Assembly (NCBI GenBank): GCA_945862355.1
Contig: CAMAYR010000033.1
Location: 1-32,452, forward strand
Direction of reading: 5' to 3'
DNA length: 32,452 nt
From: Devosia equisanguinis
GTDB taxonomy: Bacteria; Pseudomonadota; Alphaproteobacteria; Rhizobiales; Hyphomicrobiaceae
Shown here: positions 21,441 to 29,806 of the stretch, piece by piece
Layout: each line of letters begins with the position of its first letter
How positions within the stretch are numbered: the first letter of the stretch is position 1
Notes under the pieces: model-generated
Databases searched by the model: none
What the model was told of the DNA's origin: nothing
The model's input: the letters and a program-made list of their open reading frames with translations, nothing else
Program-made: the position numbers and the translations under genes

Positions 21441-22664
21441 CTATTGCCGCTCCGGCACCGCCGGCTTGCCGGCGCGCTCGCGCATCAGGTTGGCGAAGCG
21501 CACGAACAGGTAGTGGCTGTCCTGCGGGCCGGGCGAGGCCTCGGGGTGGTACTGCACCGAGAACACGGGCTTGCCATCGAGACGGATGCCGCAATTCGAG
21601 CCGTCGAACAGCGATACATGGGTCTCGGTCACGCCGGCGGGCAGGCTGTCGCGGTCGACTGCGAAGCCGTGGTTCATCGAGGTGATCTCGACCTTGCCGG
21701 TGGTGTTGTCCTTGACGGGATGGTTCGCGCCGTGATGGCCCTGGTGCATCTTGCTGGTGCGGGCGCCCAGCGCCAGCGCCAGCATCTGGTGACCGAGGCA
21801 TATGCCGAACACCGGCAGGCCGCTGGCGACGAGCTTGCGGATCTGCGGCACCGCGTAGACGCCGGTGGCGGCCGGGTCGCCGGGGCCGTTCGACAGGAAA
21901 ACGCCGTCGGGCTTGCGGGCGAGTACGTCCTCGGCGGTCGCCGTTGCCGGCAGCACGGTAACGCGGGCCCCGGCGCTGGCGAGGCAACGCAGGATGTTGC
22001 GCTTGAGGCCATAGTCGATCGCGACGACATGGTGCTCGGGCCCCTCCTGCCGGCCATAGCCCTTGCCCCAGGCCCAGCGCATCTGGTCCCAGGTATAGCT
22101 CTGGCCGCAGGTGACGTCCGGCACGAGGTCCATGCCGATGAGACCGGGCCAGGCCTTGGCGTCGGCTTTCAGCTTCGCGATGTCGAACTTGCCCGACGGC
22201 TCGTGCGCGATGACGCCGTTCGGCATCCCGCCCTCGCGGATGCGGGCGGTTAGCGCGCGCGTGTCGATGCCGGCGATGGCGATGATGCCGCGCGCCTTCA
22301 GCCAGGCATCCAGATGCTCCCCCGAGCGATAGTTCGATGGCTCGGTGACGCTTGCGCGCAGCACGCAGCCGCGCACGCCCGAACGCATGGCGAGGTTCGA
22401 GGTTTCGCTGTCCTCGGTGTTCGTGCCGACATTGCCGACATGAGGGAACGTGAAGGTGATGATCTGTCCTGCATAGGAGGGGTCGGACAGGATCTCCTGG
22501 TAGCCGGTGATCGCCGTGTTGAAGCACACCTCGCCAACCGCCGATCCGGTGGCGCCGAGCCCTTCGCCTTCGATCACTGTCCCGTCGGCGAGAACGAGCC
22601 GCGCGGTCGTCGGCTCGACACTCCAATCCGGTGGCGCGGGGCGCGGCTTGATGGTCGTGCTCAT
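21441..22664 (-). CDS. carA: Carbamoyl-phosphate synthase small (glutaminase) subunit
   Basis: A 407-residue subunit that releases ammonia from glutamine for CarB in arginine and pyrimidine synthesis. The N-terminal domain (about 20-160) has FNTAITGYQEILSDPSY and GNVGTN, typical of CarA. The class I glutaminase domain (about 212-400) carries the triad Cys289 (GICLGHQ), His373 and Glu375 (QYHPEASPGP). The frame is open further upstream, but the ATG at 22664 has GGAGAT at good spacing, gives the usual length, and lies about 57 nt inside the transcript from the strong promoter at 22729-22757. carB is not in the window; separate carA and carB loci are, as I recall, usual in this group. Confidence 0.97.
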   Translation of the reverse strand: MSTTIKPRPAPPDWSVEPTTARLVLADGTVIEGEGLGATGSAVGEVCFNTAITGYQEILSDPSYAGQIITFTFPHVGNVGTNTEDSETSNLAMRSGVRGCVLRASVTEPSNYRSGEHLDAWLKARGIIAIAGIDTRALTARIREGGMPNGVIAHEPSGKFDIAKLKADAKAWPGLIGMDLVPDVTCGQSYTWDQMRWAWGKGYGRQEGPEHHVVAIDYGLKRNILRCLASAGARVTVLPATATAEDVLARKPDGVFLSNGPGDPAATGVYAVPQIRKLVASGLPVFGICLGHQMLALALGARTSKMHQGHHGANHPVKDNTTGKVEITSMNHGFAVDRDSLPAGVTETHVSLFDGSNCGIRLDGKPVFSVQYHPEASPGPQDSHYLFVRFANLMRERAGKPAVPERQ

Positions 22665-22728
22665 GGGATCTCCGCTGGCTGGTTGCCGCAGGGTGCGCGA
22701 AACGTCCGCTTGTTCGGTGACTCTGGCG

Positions 22729-22757
22729 TATCTAGGGGTGGGGGACCTGCGCGTCAA
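22729..22757 (-). promoter_or_regulatory. Sigma-70-type promoter of carA
   Basis: On the minus strand TTGACG (22757-22752) is followed after exactly 17 bp by TAGATA (22734-22729). It lies between the cyclase stop and the carA start, so carA has its own promoter. No PurR/ArgR-like box is recognised. Confidence 0.72.
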
Positions 22758-22798
22758 CACTACCCCGTCGCGGCCGGGCGAGCACGGCTGCGGCTGCG

Positions 22799-24886
22799 TC
22801 AGCAAATTCGATCTGCGAGCCCAGCCAGGGCGTTGTCGCCAGGATGCTCGGCGACGAGGCCTGCCAGGGAGGTCCTGGCGGCGTGAGGCGCCGTGGCGGC
22901 CGTGCTTATCGCTTTCAGGTAGGTGGCACGATGAGCGGGCGGCATCGTGTCGGGCCAGATGTCATATACCTCCATCGCCTCGCTGCGCCCGCGGACCTCC
23001 AGCTTGCCGAGCGGTCGCAGCATCGAGGCATCGACGAGGAGTGCGGCTGTGCCCGGGCCGATGCAAATCGCGCTGCCGAGGTCTTTGTTGGCTGCCTCGA
23101 GCCGGGCGGCGGTGTTCATCGCGTTGCCATAGGCGGTGTAGTCGAGGCGGGTGCCCCCGCCCACGTCGCCGACGATGACGGGGCCGGTTTCGATCCCGAC
23201 GCGCGTGCGGCCGAAACCCAGTGCGCGGGGCTCGGGCTCGGCGGCGAATCGCTCGGAGAACTCTCGAATGGCGCGCGCGCAGGCGACCGCCTTGTCGGCA
23301 TGTCGGGGGAGGTCGAGGGGCGCGTTGAACAGTCCGTGGAAACCGTCGCCGACGATCTTCTCGACCATGCCGCCGTGGGCGACGATGATCGCGCTCATCT
23401 CGTCGAGGTAGCGATCCAGGACGCGGATCAGCAGCGTCGGGTCCGAACGCTCGGTCATGGCAGTGAAGCCTTCGACGTCGGTGAACAGGATCGACGCCAC
23501 GCGCGTCTCACCGGCGAGCTTGAGGAGGCTCGGGTCCTGGGCGATCCGGGTGACGAGCTCGGGCGCAAGGTGCTGCTCGAAGCGCCGGCGCAGCGCCGCC
23601 TCCGTCCGCCGAGCGTGGATGGCGACGATCAGCGCGGCAAGGCCATAGCTCGCTACGAGGGCCAGCGGAATCGCGATCGGATCGACGAGCCATTGCCTGG
23701 CGCCGAGCGCCATGATGCTGAGACCGATCCAGCCGAGCGTGAGCCCGATGGTCACCACGGCGGCGCGCAGTGGCGGCAGCCACAAGGCGGCGATCAGGCC
23801 GGCGAGCACACCCAGCACCTGCGCGCTGGTCTCCAGGAGGTCGCCCCCGATCAATCGCAGGGGATGGACGCGCTCCAGGAGTTGGGCCGCGGCGCTGGCC
23901 TGGCTCTGGACGGTGGGTACGAGCGCGCCGCCGCTCACAAGTCGCAACCCGCCGAGCTCGGGTGCGGAGCTGCCTATCATGACGACCTTGCCGGCAAGGT
24001 TTGCGCGGACAGCCGCCGTCGTCACATCGACGGCCGAGATCGTGCGCTGCTCCATCGCGATCCTGGAGGGTGGCAGCAGGCGCAGGGTGGCGTCAGCCGA
24101 AATCGGCACCGCGAGGCTGCCGGCGCGGATCATATTCCCGCTTGCCAGAATGTAGGCCGACGCCTGATTTGCCGCCCTTACCGTCTCGAGGGCGAGGCCA
24201 GGGCGCAACTGGCTTCCTGCAGCCGTGAGCAGCGGAACGCGGCGCACGTGGCCGTCGGCATCGCCGGCCAGGGCCAGAACGCCGAGGCCGCCGGCCGCCT
24301 CGGCCAGCACAGGGGGGGGGCCGGCGGCGCCCGCGGCCTGCCAGATCCCCGAAAGGTCGATATTGCCACGCGCCAGGATCGGCGCCGCCGGAAGTGGGTC
24401 GCCTGGCCGGTCGGGGTCCAGCGCCAGGCCGAGCACGACCGGCTTGCGCGTTATCGCGGCGGCGAGCTGCTCGTCGCCGTCCTGCAGGCCTTCGGTCAGC
24501 GCCTTCGCCGCCGCGCTGCCGGTCAGCTCCGACAGCCGCCGCGCCAGGGCGGCGGGCGAGCGCTCGTCGGCGCCGTCGATCAGGATGTCGAGGCCTACGG
24601 CGGCCGGCTCCGCTGCCAGAACGTCGGACAGCAGCCTTGCAATCTGCTCCCGGCTCCACGGCCAGGGACCAAACCGCTCCAGGCTCTGCCGGTCGATGTC
24701 GACGACGCGGACAGGGGCCGTCAGCGACGGGTTTGCCACGTGGGAAAGAAGAACATCGAAGGCCCGCTCCCGCAGCGCGTCGTAGGCTGCGAGCGTGTGG
24801 GTTGCCACGATCATCGCAAGGCCCAGGAGCCCAGCAGCGGCCGTGGCCTGCAGGGCGCTGCCCGTCTTATCAAACCTGCTCGTCAA
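22799..24886 (-). CDS. CHASE2-domain class III adenylate cyclase, membrane bound
   Basis: A 695-residue sensor-cyclase. A first membrane helix (about 15-33) leads into a periplasmic CHASE2 sensing domain (about 40-330; VRVVDIDRQSLERFGPWPWSR and GKVVMIGSSAPELGGLR). Then come two or three helices (about 353-425) and a cytoplasmic cyclase domain (about 462-645). The catalytic set is intact: metal-binding Asp470 (FTDVEGFT) and Asp514 (VGDGFHGLF), the substrate pair Lys510 and Asp582 (LDYTAYG) that favours ATP over GTP, and Asn591/Arg595 for the transition state. It should make cAMP in response to an unknown signal. A run of nine C residues on the coding strand (24312-24320) encodes consecutive prolines in CHASE2. 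It diverges from the FecR-like gene across 388 bp holding two foldback elements. No clear ribosome site is visible. Confidence 0.92.
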   Translation of the reverse strand: MTSRFDKTGSALQATAAAGLLGLAMIVATHTLAAYDALRERAFDVLLSHVANPSLTAPVRVVDIDRQSLERFGPWPWSREQIARLLSDVLAAEPAAVGLDILIDGADERSPAALARRLSELTGSAAAKALTEGLQDGDEQLAAAITRKPVVLGLALDPDRPGDPLPAAPILARGNIDLSGIWQAAGAAGPPPVLAEAAGGLGVLALAGDADGHVRRVPLLTAAGSQLRPGLALETVRAANQASAYILASGNMIRAGSLAVPISADATLRLLPPSRIAMEQRTISAVDVTTAAVRANLAGKVVMIGSSAPELGGLRLVSGGALVPTVQSQASAAAQLLERVHPLRLIGGDLLETSAQVLGVLAGLIAALWLPPLRAAVVTIGLTLGWIGLSIMALGARQWLVDPIAIPLALVASYGLAALIVAIHARRTEAALRRRFEQHLAPELVTRIAQDPSLLKLAGETRVASILFTDVEGFTAMTERSDPTLLIRVLDRYLDEMSAIIVAHGGMVEKIVGDGFHGLFNAPLDLPRHADKAVACARAIREFSERFAAEPEPRALGFGRTRVGIETGPVIVGDVGGGTRLDYTAYGNAMNTAARLEAANKDLGSAICIGPGTAALLVDASMLRPLGKLEVRGRSEAMEVYDIWPDTMPPAHRATYLKAISTAATAPHAARTSLAGLVAEHPGDNALAGLADRIC

Positions 24887-24961
24887 ACCGGGATCGCCTG
24901 CTCGGTGTGGAACCGTTTGGGGCTTTGTAACCTATAACTGTTGTTCATGTATTTTGCCTGC

Positions 24962-25038
24962 CTAGTGTTCCTGATGTCTCAGACATTTGCTCGGAACCCA
25001 GACGCAGGGGGTAGCAAATGTCTGAGACGGAACACTAG
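24962..25038. repeat. Foldback element 1 (77 bp)
   Basis: Outer arms CTAGTGTTCC (24962-24971) and GGAACACTAG (25029-25038) pair perfectly. The inner arms GTCTCAGACATTTGCT (24976-24991) and its exact complement (25013-25028) add 16 bp. Four bases TGAT are bulged on the left side only, and the loop is 21 nt. The ends are the palindrome CTAG. It has no coding content and no T-run. Confidence 0.88.
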
Positions 25039-25051
25039 CAACTCTATGATT

Positions 25052-25129
25052 CTAGTGTTGCAATTGTCACTGACGCTTGGCAGCCCCCCTGCGACAATCG
25101 GAGACCAAGCGTCAGTGACGCAACACTAG
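25052..25129. repeat. Foldback element 2 (78 bp), same design, different stem
   Basis: Outer arms CTAGTGTTGC (25052-25061) and GCAACACTAG (25120-25129), a 4-base left bulge AATT, and inner arms GTCACTGACGCTTGG (25066-25080) with their exact complement (25105-25119) match the design of element 1, 13 bp away. The 24-nt loop contains CCCCCTGCG, complementary to CGCAGGGGG in the loop of element 1. Confidence 0.88.
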
Positions 25130-25274
25130 TGCTGATGGGCACAGCCAGGGGTAGACTTGTCCTGGCAGGCTATTCGTCGTGGCACCCCAAGGCGATGCCA
25201 TTTGGTTGTCGTGCGATTGGTAGCATTCAGCCCGTGCCAGCATGAAATCCCTGCCCAAGAAGGAGTGAAGTTCG

Positions 25275-25910
25275 ATGCCGAGTGATCCCGGGAAGTCCAT
25301 ACGCGACCGCCGCGACATGCTGAAGGCTGGCGTCGGGCTCGCCGGCTCGATGCTCGTGATCCCGGCTCTGGCCCAGACGAGGCCCGAGCAGATCGGAACG
25401 ATCGAGGAAATGCGGGGGGAGGCATTCGCCGAGCTGGCGGGCCAGCGCCGGGCAATTGGCCCCAAGGCCGCGATCTTCGTGGGCGACATACTATCGACCG
25501 GCAGCACCGGGCGGCTCACGATGAAGCTGGGTGCGGCGACGACGATCAAGCTCGGCGGCCAGTCCCGACTCAAGATCGACCGCTATCTGGCCGAGGTGGG
25601 CGGTGAATTCGACATGCAAGCCGGCCACATGATGTTCGAGCGGCGCGGCAAGCCGGCCACCCAGGGCATCACATTTCGCAGCGCGTACGGTCTGATGGCA
25701 GTGCGAGGCACGCGGTTCTTCGCCGGCCCGAGCCGCGGCGTGTTCGGCGTGCTGGTAGGCGAGGGCAAGGTCGAGGTGACGGGCGGCGGGCGCTCCGTCC
25801 TAGTTCTCCCGCAGCAGGGCGTGGACATCAAGGCGCCGGGACAGCCACCGACGGCTCCAGCGCCGTGGGGCCTCCCACGCATCCGCGAAATGCAGCGCAA
25901 TTTCGCCTGA
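25275..25910 (+). CDS. FecR-domain periplasmic protein with Tat-type signal
   Basis: A 211-residue protein. The N-terminus has DRRDMLKAG followed by a hydrophobic run and ALA-QT, a twin-arginine signal (Arg12-Arg13) with likely cleavage after Ala33. Residues about 45-165 form a FecR-like beta domain (VGDILSTGSTGRLTMKLG, a GFxVRGTRF-type segment as MAVRGTRFFAG, then GVLVGEGKVEV). FecR domains sense or relay signals in the periplasm. Classic FecR proteins work with a FecI sigma factor and span the membrane; this one has no sigma-factor neighbour and no cytoplasmic anti-sigma part. AAGGAG lies about 9 bases before the ATG. Its divergent partner is a cyclase with a periplasmic CHASE2 domain, so a shared pathway is plausible but inferred. 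It converges with nuoF, 34 bp away. Confidence 0.88.
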   Translation: MPSDPGKSIRDRRDMLKAGVGLAGSMLVIPALAQTRPEQIGTIEEMRGEAFAELAGQRRAIGPKAAIFVGDILSTGSTGRLTMKLGAATTIKLGGQSRLKIDRYLAEVGGEFDMQAGHMMFERRGKPATQGITFRSAYGLMAVRGTRFFAGPSRGVFGVLVGEGKVEVTGGGRSVLVLPQQGVDIKAPGQPPTAPAPWGLPRIREMQRNFA

Positions 25911-25944
25911 TCCCGCTGTCGGGGCGCCAATCCGGGGCCGCGAT

Positions 25945-27240
25945 CTACTCCGCGGCGTGGCGTGCGCTGGCGGCCTTGGCCGTGTAGGCGTCGATGCGCG
26001 CCTCGATCAGCGGCCGGAAATTGCGGATGAGGCCCTGCACAGGCCAAGCTGCGGCATCACCAAGCGCGCAGATGGTGTGTCCCTCGATCTGCTTGGAGAC
26101 GTCGAACAGCCGGTCGATCTCGGCCCGCGTGGACCGGCCTTCCACCATGCGCTCGAGCACGCGCCACATCCAGCCAGTCCCCTCGCGGCAGGGTGTGCAC
26201 TGGCCGCAGCTCTCGTGCTTGTAGAAATAAGCGATGCGAGCGATGGCCTTGATCGGGTCGGTGGTCTTGTCCATCACGACGATGGCAGCGGTGCCCAGGC
26301 CCGATTTGAGCTTCGACAGGCTGTCGAAGTCCATCGTCAGATCCTGGCACTGATCCACCGGGATCATCGGCATGGATGAGCCGCCTGGGATAACGGCGAG
26401 CAGGTTGTCCCAGCCGCCGCGCACGCCGCCGGCATGACGCTCGACGAGCTCGCGCAGGGGTATTCCCATCTCCTCCTCGACGACGCATGGTTGGGCGACG
26501 TGACCGGAGATCTGGAATAGCTTGGTGCCGGTATTGTTCGGCTTGCCGATGCCAGCGAACCAGGCAGGGCCGCGGCGTAGAATCGCCGGCGTGACGGCGA
26601 TCGATTCGACATTGTTCACCGTCGTCGGACAGCCGTAGAGGCCCGAGCCCGCCGGAAACGGCGGCTTCATGCGCGGCTGGCCCTTTTTGCCCTCCAGGCT
26701 TTCGAGCAGCGCGGTCTCCTCGCCGCAGATGTAGGCGCCCGCACCGTGATGCACGAAGATATCGAAGTCCCAGCCATGCACGTTGTTCTGGCCGATCAGC
26801 TTGGCCGCATAGGCCTCGTCGATTGCCCGTTGCAGCGCCTCGCGCTCGCGGATGAACTCGCCGCGGACGTAGACGTAGCAGGTGTGCGCCTTCATCGCGA
26901 ACGAGGCGACGAGGCAGCCTTCGATGAAGATGTGCGGGTCGTGGCGCAGAATTTCCCGGTCCTTGCACGAGCCGGGCTCCGATTCGTCGGCGTTGACGAC
27001 GAGATAGCTGGGGCGGGGATCGTTCTTCGGCATGAACGACCACTTGAGCCCGGTCGGAAAGCCCGCCCCGCCGCGGCCGCGCAGGCCGGAGGCCGCGACC
27101 TCACTGACGATCCAATCCGGGCCCCGATCGACGAGGATCTTGGTGCCGTCCCACGCCCCGCGCTTCCTGGCGGCATCCAACCCCGGCGAATGAAAGCCGT
27201 AGATGTTCGTGAAGATGCGGTCTTTGTCAGCAAGAGCCAT
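25945..27240 (-). CDS. nuoF: NADH-quinone oxidoreductase subunit F (complex I, NADH/FMN subunit)
   Basis: A 431-residue subunit that oxidises NADH on FMN at the tip of complex I. The start [17 protein letters not shown] is of mitochondrial/alphaproteobacterial NuoF type. The FMN/NADH site includes [19 protein letters not shown] (51-69), NADESEPG (83-90) and [19 protein letters not shown] (166-184). The [4Fe-4S] cluster N3 ligands are Cys345, Cys348, Cys351 and Cys391 (SCGQCTPC and HTICALG). The minus-strand frame stays open far upstream through antisense parC, but the ATG at 27240 gives the correct N-terminus. No nuoE or nuoG flanks it: it is isolated between a FecR gene and parC. It is either part of a split complex I cluster or an extra copy. 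Confidence 0.95.
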   Translation of the reverse strand: MALADKDRIFTNIYGFHSPGLDAARKRGAWDGTKILVDRGPDWIVSEVAASGLRGRGGAGFPTGLKWSFMPKNDPRPSYLVVNADESEPGSCKDREILRHDPHIFIEGCLVASFAMKAHTCYVYVRGEFIREREALQRAIDEAYAAKLIGQNNVHGWDFDIFVHHGAGAYICGEETALLESLEGKKGQPRMKPPFPAGSGLYGCPTTVNNVESIAVTPAILRRGPAWFAGIGKPNNTGTKLFQISGHVAQPCVVEEEMGIPLRELVERHAGGVRGGWDNLLAVIPGGSSMPMIPVDQCQDLTMDFDSLSKLKSGLGTAAIVVMDKTTDPIKAIARIAYFYKHESCGQCTPCREGTGWMWRVLERMVEGRSTRAEIDRLFDVSKQIEGHTICALGDAAAWPVQGLIRNFRPLIEARIDAYTAKAASARHAAE

Positions 27241-27468
27241 GTCGGGACCGTTTCGGTGGCGGCTATAGTTCAAGGCGCAGCAGTAGCGCGTGCAAGGGGC
27301 GGGCTCAAGGCTTGCGCTGCCGCAGTGGCGCAATCTCTCGTGCGCGGCTTGCAGGCAGGCGAGCTGGTGGGGTCGGCGAGGGCGGTCGAGTCGAGGCTCC
27401 AGTTGGCGCGTAGCGGGGTGTGCGTCAACTTGTGTGTGAACGCCACCCCGTGGCTCTGTAGCACTTGA

Positions 27469-27496
27469 GAGGGGCAGCGCGGCGCTGTAACCCCTC
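27469..27496 (+). promoter_or_regulatory. Hairpin immediately upstream of the parC start
   Basis: An outer 6-bp stem GAGGGG/CCCCTC and an inner 5-bp stem CAGCG/CGCTG, with a 3-nt loop and a TAA bulge, end 5 nt before the parC ATG. The only Shine-Dalgarno-like purines (GAGGGG) lie inside the stem. It could restrain translation; this is inferred. Confidence 0.45.
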
Positions 27497-27501
27497 GCTG
27501 C

Positions 27502-29760
27502 ATGACTCAAAAACCGATTCTGCCGCCCAATGGCGGTCCCATCGAGCCGATCGCGCTGAAGGATGCGCTCGAGGAGCGCTATCTGTCCTATGCGCTGTCC
27601 ACCATCATGGGCCGCGCGCTGCCCGACGTGCGCGATGGCCTGAAGCCGGTGCATCGGCGCATTCTCTTTGCCATGCGCGTGCTGGGGCTGAACCCCACCG
27701 ACGCCTACAAGAAGTGCGCGCGCGTCGTCGGTGACGTGATCGGCAAGTACCACCCGCACGGCGATCAGGCAGTCTACGACGCGCTGTGCCGCCTCGCGCA
27801 GGATTTCGCCGTCCGCTATCCGCTGATCGACGGGCAGGGCAATTTCGGCAACATCGACGGCGATAACCCAGCCGCCTATCGCTATACCGAGGCGCGGCTG
27901 ACGGATGTGGCAGCCGCGCTGCTCGACGGCCTGGATGAGGACACCGTCGACTTCCGCGCCACTTTCAATGGCGAGGAGCACGAGCCGAGCGTGATGCCGG
28001 CTGCGTTCCCCAACCTGTTGGCGAACGGCTCCTCGGGCATCGCGGTCGGTATGGCGACCAACATTCCCCCGCACAACCTGGACGAGTTGTGCGCGGCAGC
28101 GCTCCATCTCATCAAGCACCCCAGCGCGACGGTCGAGAAGCTCGTCGAGATGGTGCCGGGGCCTGATTTCCCCACCGGCGGTGTGCTTGTCGAGCCACGC
28201 GCGAGTATCATCGAGTCCTATCGCACGGGGCGCGGTGGCTTTCGCCTGCGCGCCAAGTGGGAGAAGGAGGACACAGGCCGCGGCGGCTGGCAGGTGGTGG
28301 TCACCGAGATCCCCTACCAGGTGCAGAAGGGCCGCCTCTACCAGCACATCGCGGAGTTGATCGGGGAGAAGAAGCTGCCGCTCGTCGGTGACGTGCGCGA
28401 TGAATCGGCCGAGGAGATCAGGCTGGTCATCGAGCCCAAGAGCCGCACGATAGATCCCGTCCTGATGATGGAAAGCCTGTTCAAGCTGACCGAGCTGGAG
28501 ATCCGGTTCGGCCTCAACATGAACGTCCTTACTGGCGGCCAGATCCCAAACGTACTGGGATTGAAGGACGTGCTCAGGCAGTGGCTCGAGCATCGCGTCG
28601 AGGTGCTGGTGCGGCGGACCGCGTTCCGCCTCAGGAAGATCGAGCATCGCCTCGAGGTCCTGGACGGCTATCTGATCGCCTTCCTCAACATCGACGAGGT
28701 GATCCGGATCATCCGCTTCGAGGAACAGCCCAAGCAGAAGCTGATTTCGGTATTCAAGCTCTCCGAGGTGCAGGCCGAGGCGATCTTGAACCTTCGCCTG
28801 CGCTCGCTGTCCAAGCTCGAAGAGATGGAGATCAAGGCCGAGCACGACAGGCTATCGAACGAGCAGCGCCAATTGAATGCGTTGATGGCATCGGAGGAGC
28901 TGCAGTGGGAGCGGATCTCGAGCGAGATCCGCGAGGTGCGCGACACTTACTCCAAGAAGACCGATCTCGGACGCCGCCGCACGCTGTTCGCCGACGCGCC
29001 GGATATCGAGATCGATCTGGAGGCAGCCCTCGTCGAGAAGGAGCCCGTGACGGTGATCTTGTCCGACAAGGGCTGGATCCGCACCATGAAGGGGCACATC
29101 GAGGATACGGCCAAGCTCGATTTCAAGCAGGGCGACGGCCTCAAGAGCGTCATTCATGCGCAGACGACGGACAAGCTCGTCGTTTTCGCCACCAACGGCA
29201 AGTTCTTCACACTCGAGGTGAGCCACCTCCCCGGCGGCCGCGGCCATGGCGAGCCGGTGCGGCTGATGATCGACATGGAGGAGAACACCGACTTCGTGGA
29301 GGTGTTCGTGCACGAGCCCGGCCGCAAGCTGCTTGTCGGCTCCACCGCCGGACACGGATTCATCGTGCCGGAGGAGGAGGTGCTGGCATCTACCCGCAAG
29401 GGCAAGCAGGTGCTCAACGTCGATGCGCCCGACGAGGCGAAGCTCTGCGTGCCCATCCCACCAGGGGCCGATCAACTCGCCACCATCGGCGACAATCGCA
29501 AGATGCTGATCTTCCCGCTCGAGGAGGTCAACGAGATGACGCGCGGCAAGGGCGTGATCCTCCAGCGCATCAAGGATGGCGTGCTACTCGACGCCCGCCC
29601 GTTTGTCCGCAAGGACGGACTGACCTGGCTCGACACCGCGGGGCGAACCTTCACGCTCGAGTGGAAGGAACTCGGCGACTGGATCGGGACCCGTGCGCAG
29701 GCCGGCCGTCTCGCGCCCAAGGGCTTCCCACGCTCGAACAAATTCGGTCCGGCGTTCTGA
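27502..29760 (+). CDS. parC: DNA topoisomerase IV subunit A
   Basis: A 752-residue type IIA topoisomerase A subunit that decatenates chromosomes with ParE. The N-terminal winged-helix/tower region starts with [20 protein letters not shown]. The active-site tyrosine is Tyr128 in [10 protein letters not shown]. The length and the short C-terminal beta-pinwheel (from about residue 500, with [15 protein letters not shown] and [15 protein letters not shown]) fit ParC better than GyrA, which has a longer tail with a GyrA box. In the quinolone pocket ([14 protein letters not shown]) position 89 is Gln where E. coli ParC has Ser80; the acidic partner Asp93 is kept. No Shine-Dalgarno is visible apart from purines in the hairpin just upstream. 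It is convergent with the copper ATPase, 21 bp away. Confidence 0.94.
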   Translation: MTQKPILPPNGGPIEPIALKDALEERYLSYALSTIMGRALPDVRDGLKPVHRRILFAMRVLGLNPTDAYKKCARVVGDVIGKYHPHGDQAVYDALCRLAQDFAVRYPLIDGQGNFGNIDGDNPAAYRYTEARLTDVAAALLDGLDEDTVDFRATFNGEEHEPSVMPAAFPNLLANGSSGIAVGMATNIPPHNLDELCAAALHLIKHPSATVEKLVEMVPGPDFPTGGVLVEPRASIIESYRTGRGGFRLRAKWEKEDTGRGGWQVVVTEIPYQVQKGRLYQHIAELIGEKKLPLVGDVRDESAEEIRLVIEPKSRTIDPVLMMESLFKLTELEIRFGLNMNVLTGGQIPNVLGLKDVLRQWLEHRVEVLVRRTAFRLRKIEHRLEVLDGYLIAFLNIDEVIRIIRFEEQPKQKLISVFKLSEVQAEAILNLRLRSLSKLEEMEIKAEHDRLSNEQRQLNALMASEELQWERISSEIREVRDTYSKKTDLGRRRTLFADAPDIEIDLEAALVEKEPVTVILSDKGWIRTMKGHIEDTAKLDFKQGDGLKSVIHAQTTDKLVVFATNGKFFTLEVSHLPGGRGHGEPVRLMIDMEENTDFVEVFVHEPGRKLLVGSTAGHGFIVPEEEVLASTRKGKQVLNVDAPDEAKLCVPIPPGADQLATIGDNRKMLIFPLEEVNEMTRGKGVILQRIKDGVLLDARPFVRKDGLTWLDTAGRTFTLEWKELGDWIGTRAQAGRLAPKGFPRSNKFGPAF

Positions 29761-29779
29761 TCTGCTCGGGCCGTAAAGG

Positions 29780-29806
29780 TCTCACGATCCCTTGCGGGTC
29801 GTGAGA
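29780..29806. terminator. Hairpin between the convergent parC and copA 3' ends
   Basis: TCTCACGA-T-CCC pairs with GGG-TCGTGAGA (11 bp, one bulged T) around the loop TTGC. It overlaps the last codons of the copper ATPase gene. No long T-run follows on either strand, so termination is possible but not secure. Confidence 0.4.

Noticed and set aside
22844-24937. A 697-codon plus-strand frame covering the cyclase
   Set aside because: Antisense to the intact CHASE2 cyclase; glycine/arginine/glutamine-rich without a family.
27241-28845. A minus-strand frame continuing nuoF upstream to a 966-residue protein
   Set aside because: The extra part is antisense to parC, and the NuoF N-terminus at 27240 is unmistakable; no fusion is supported.
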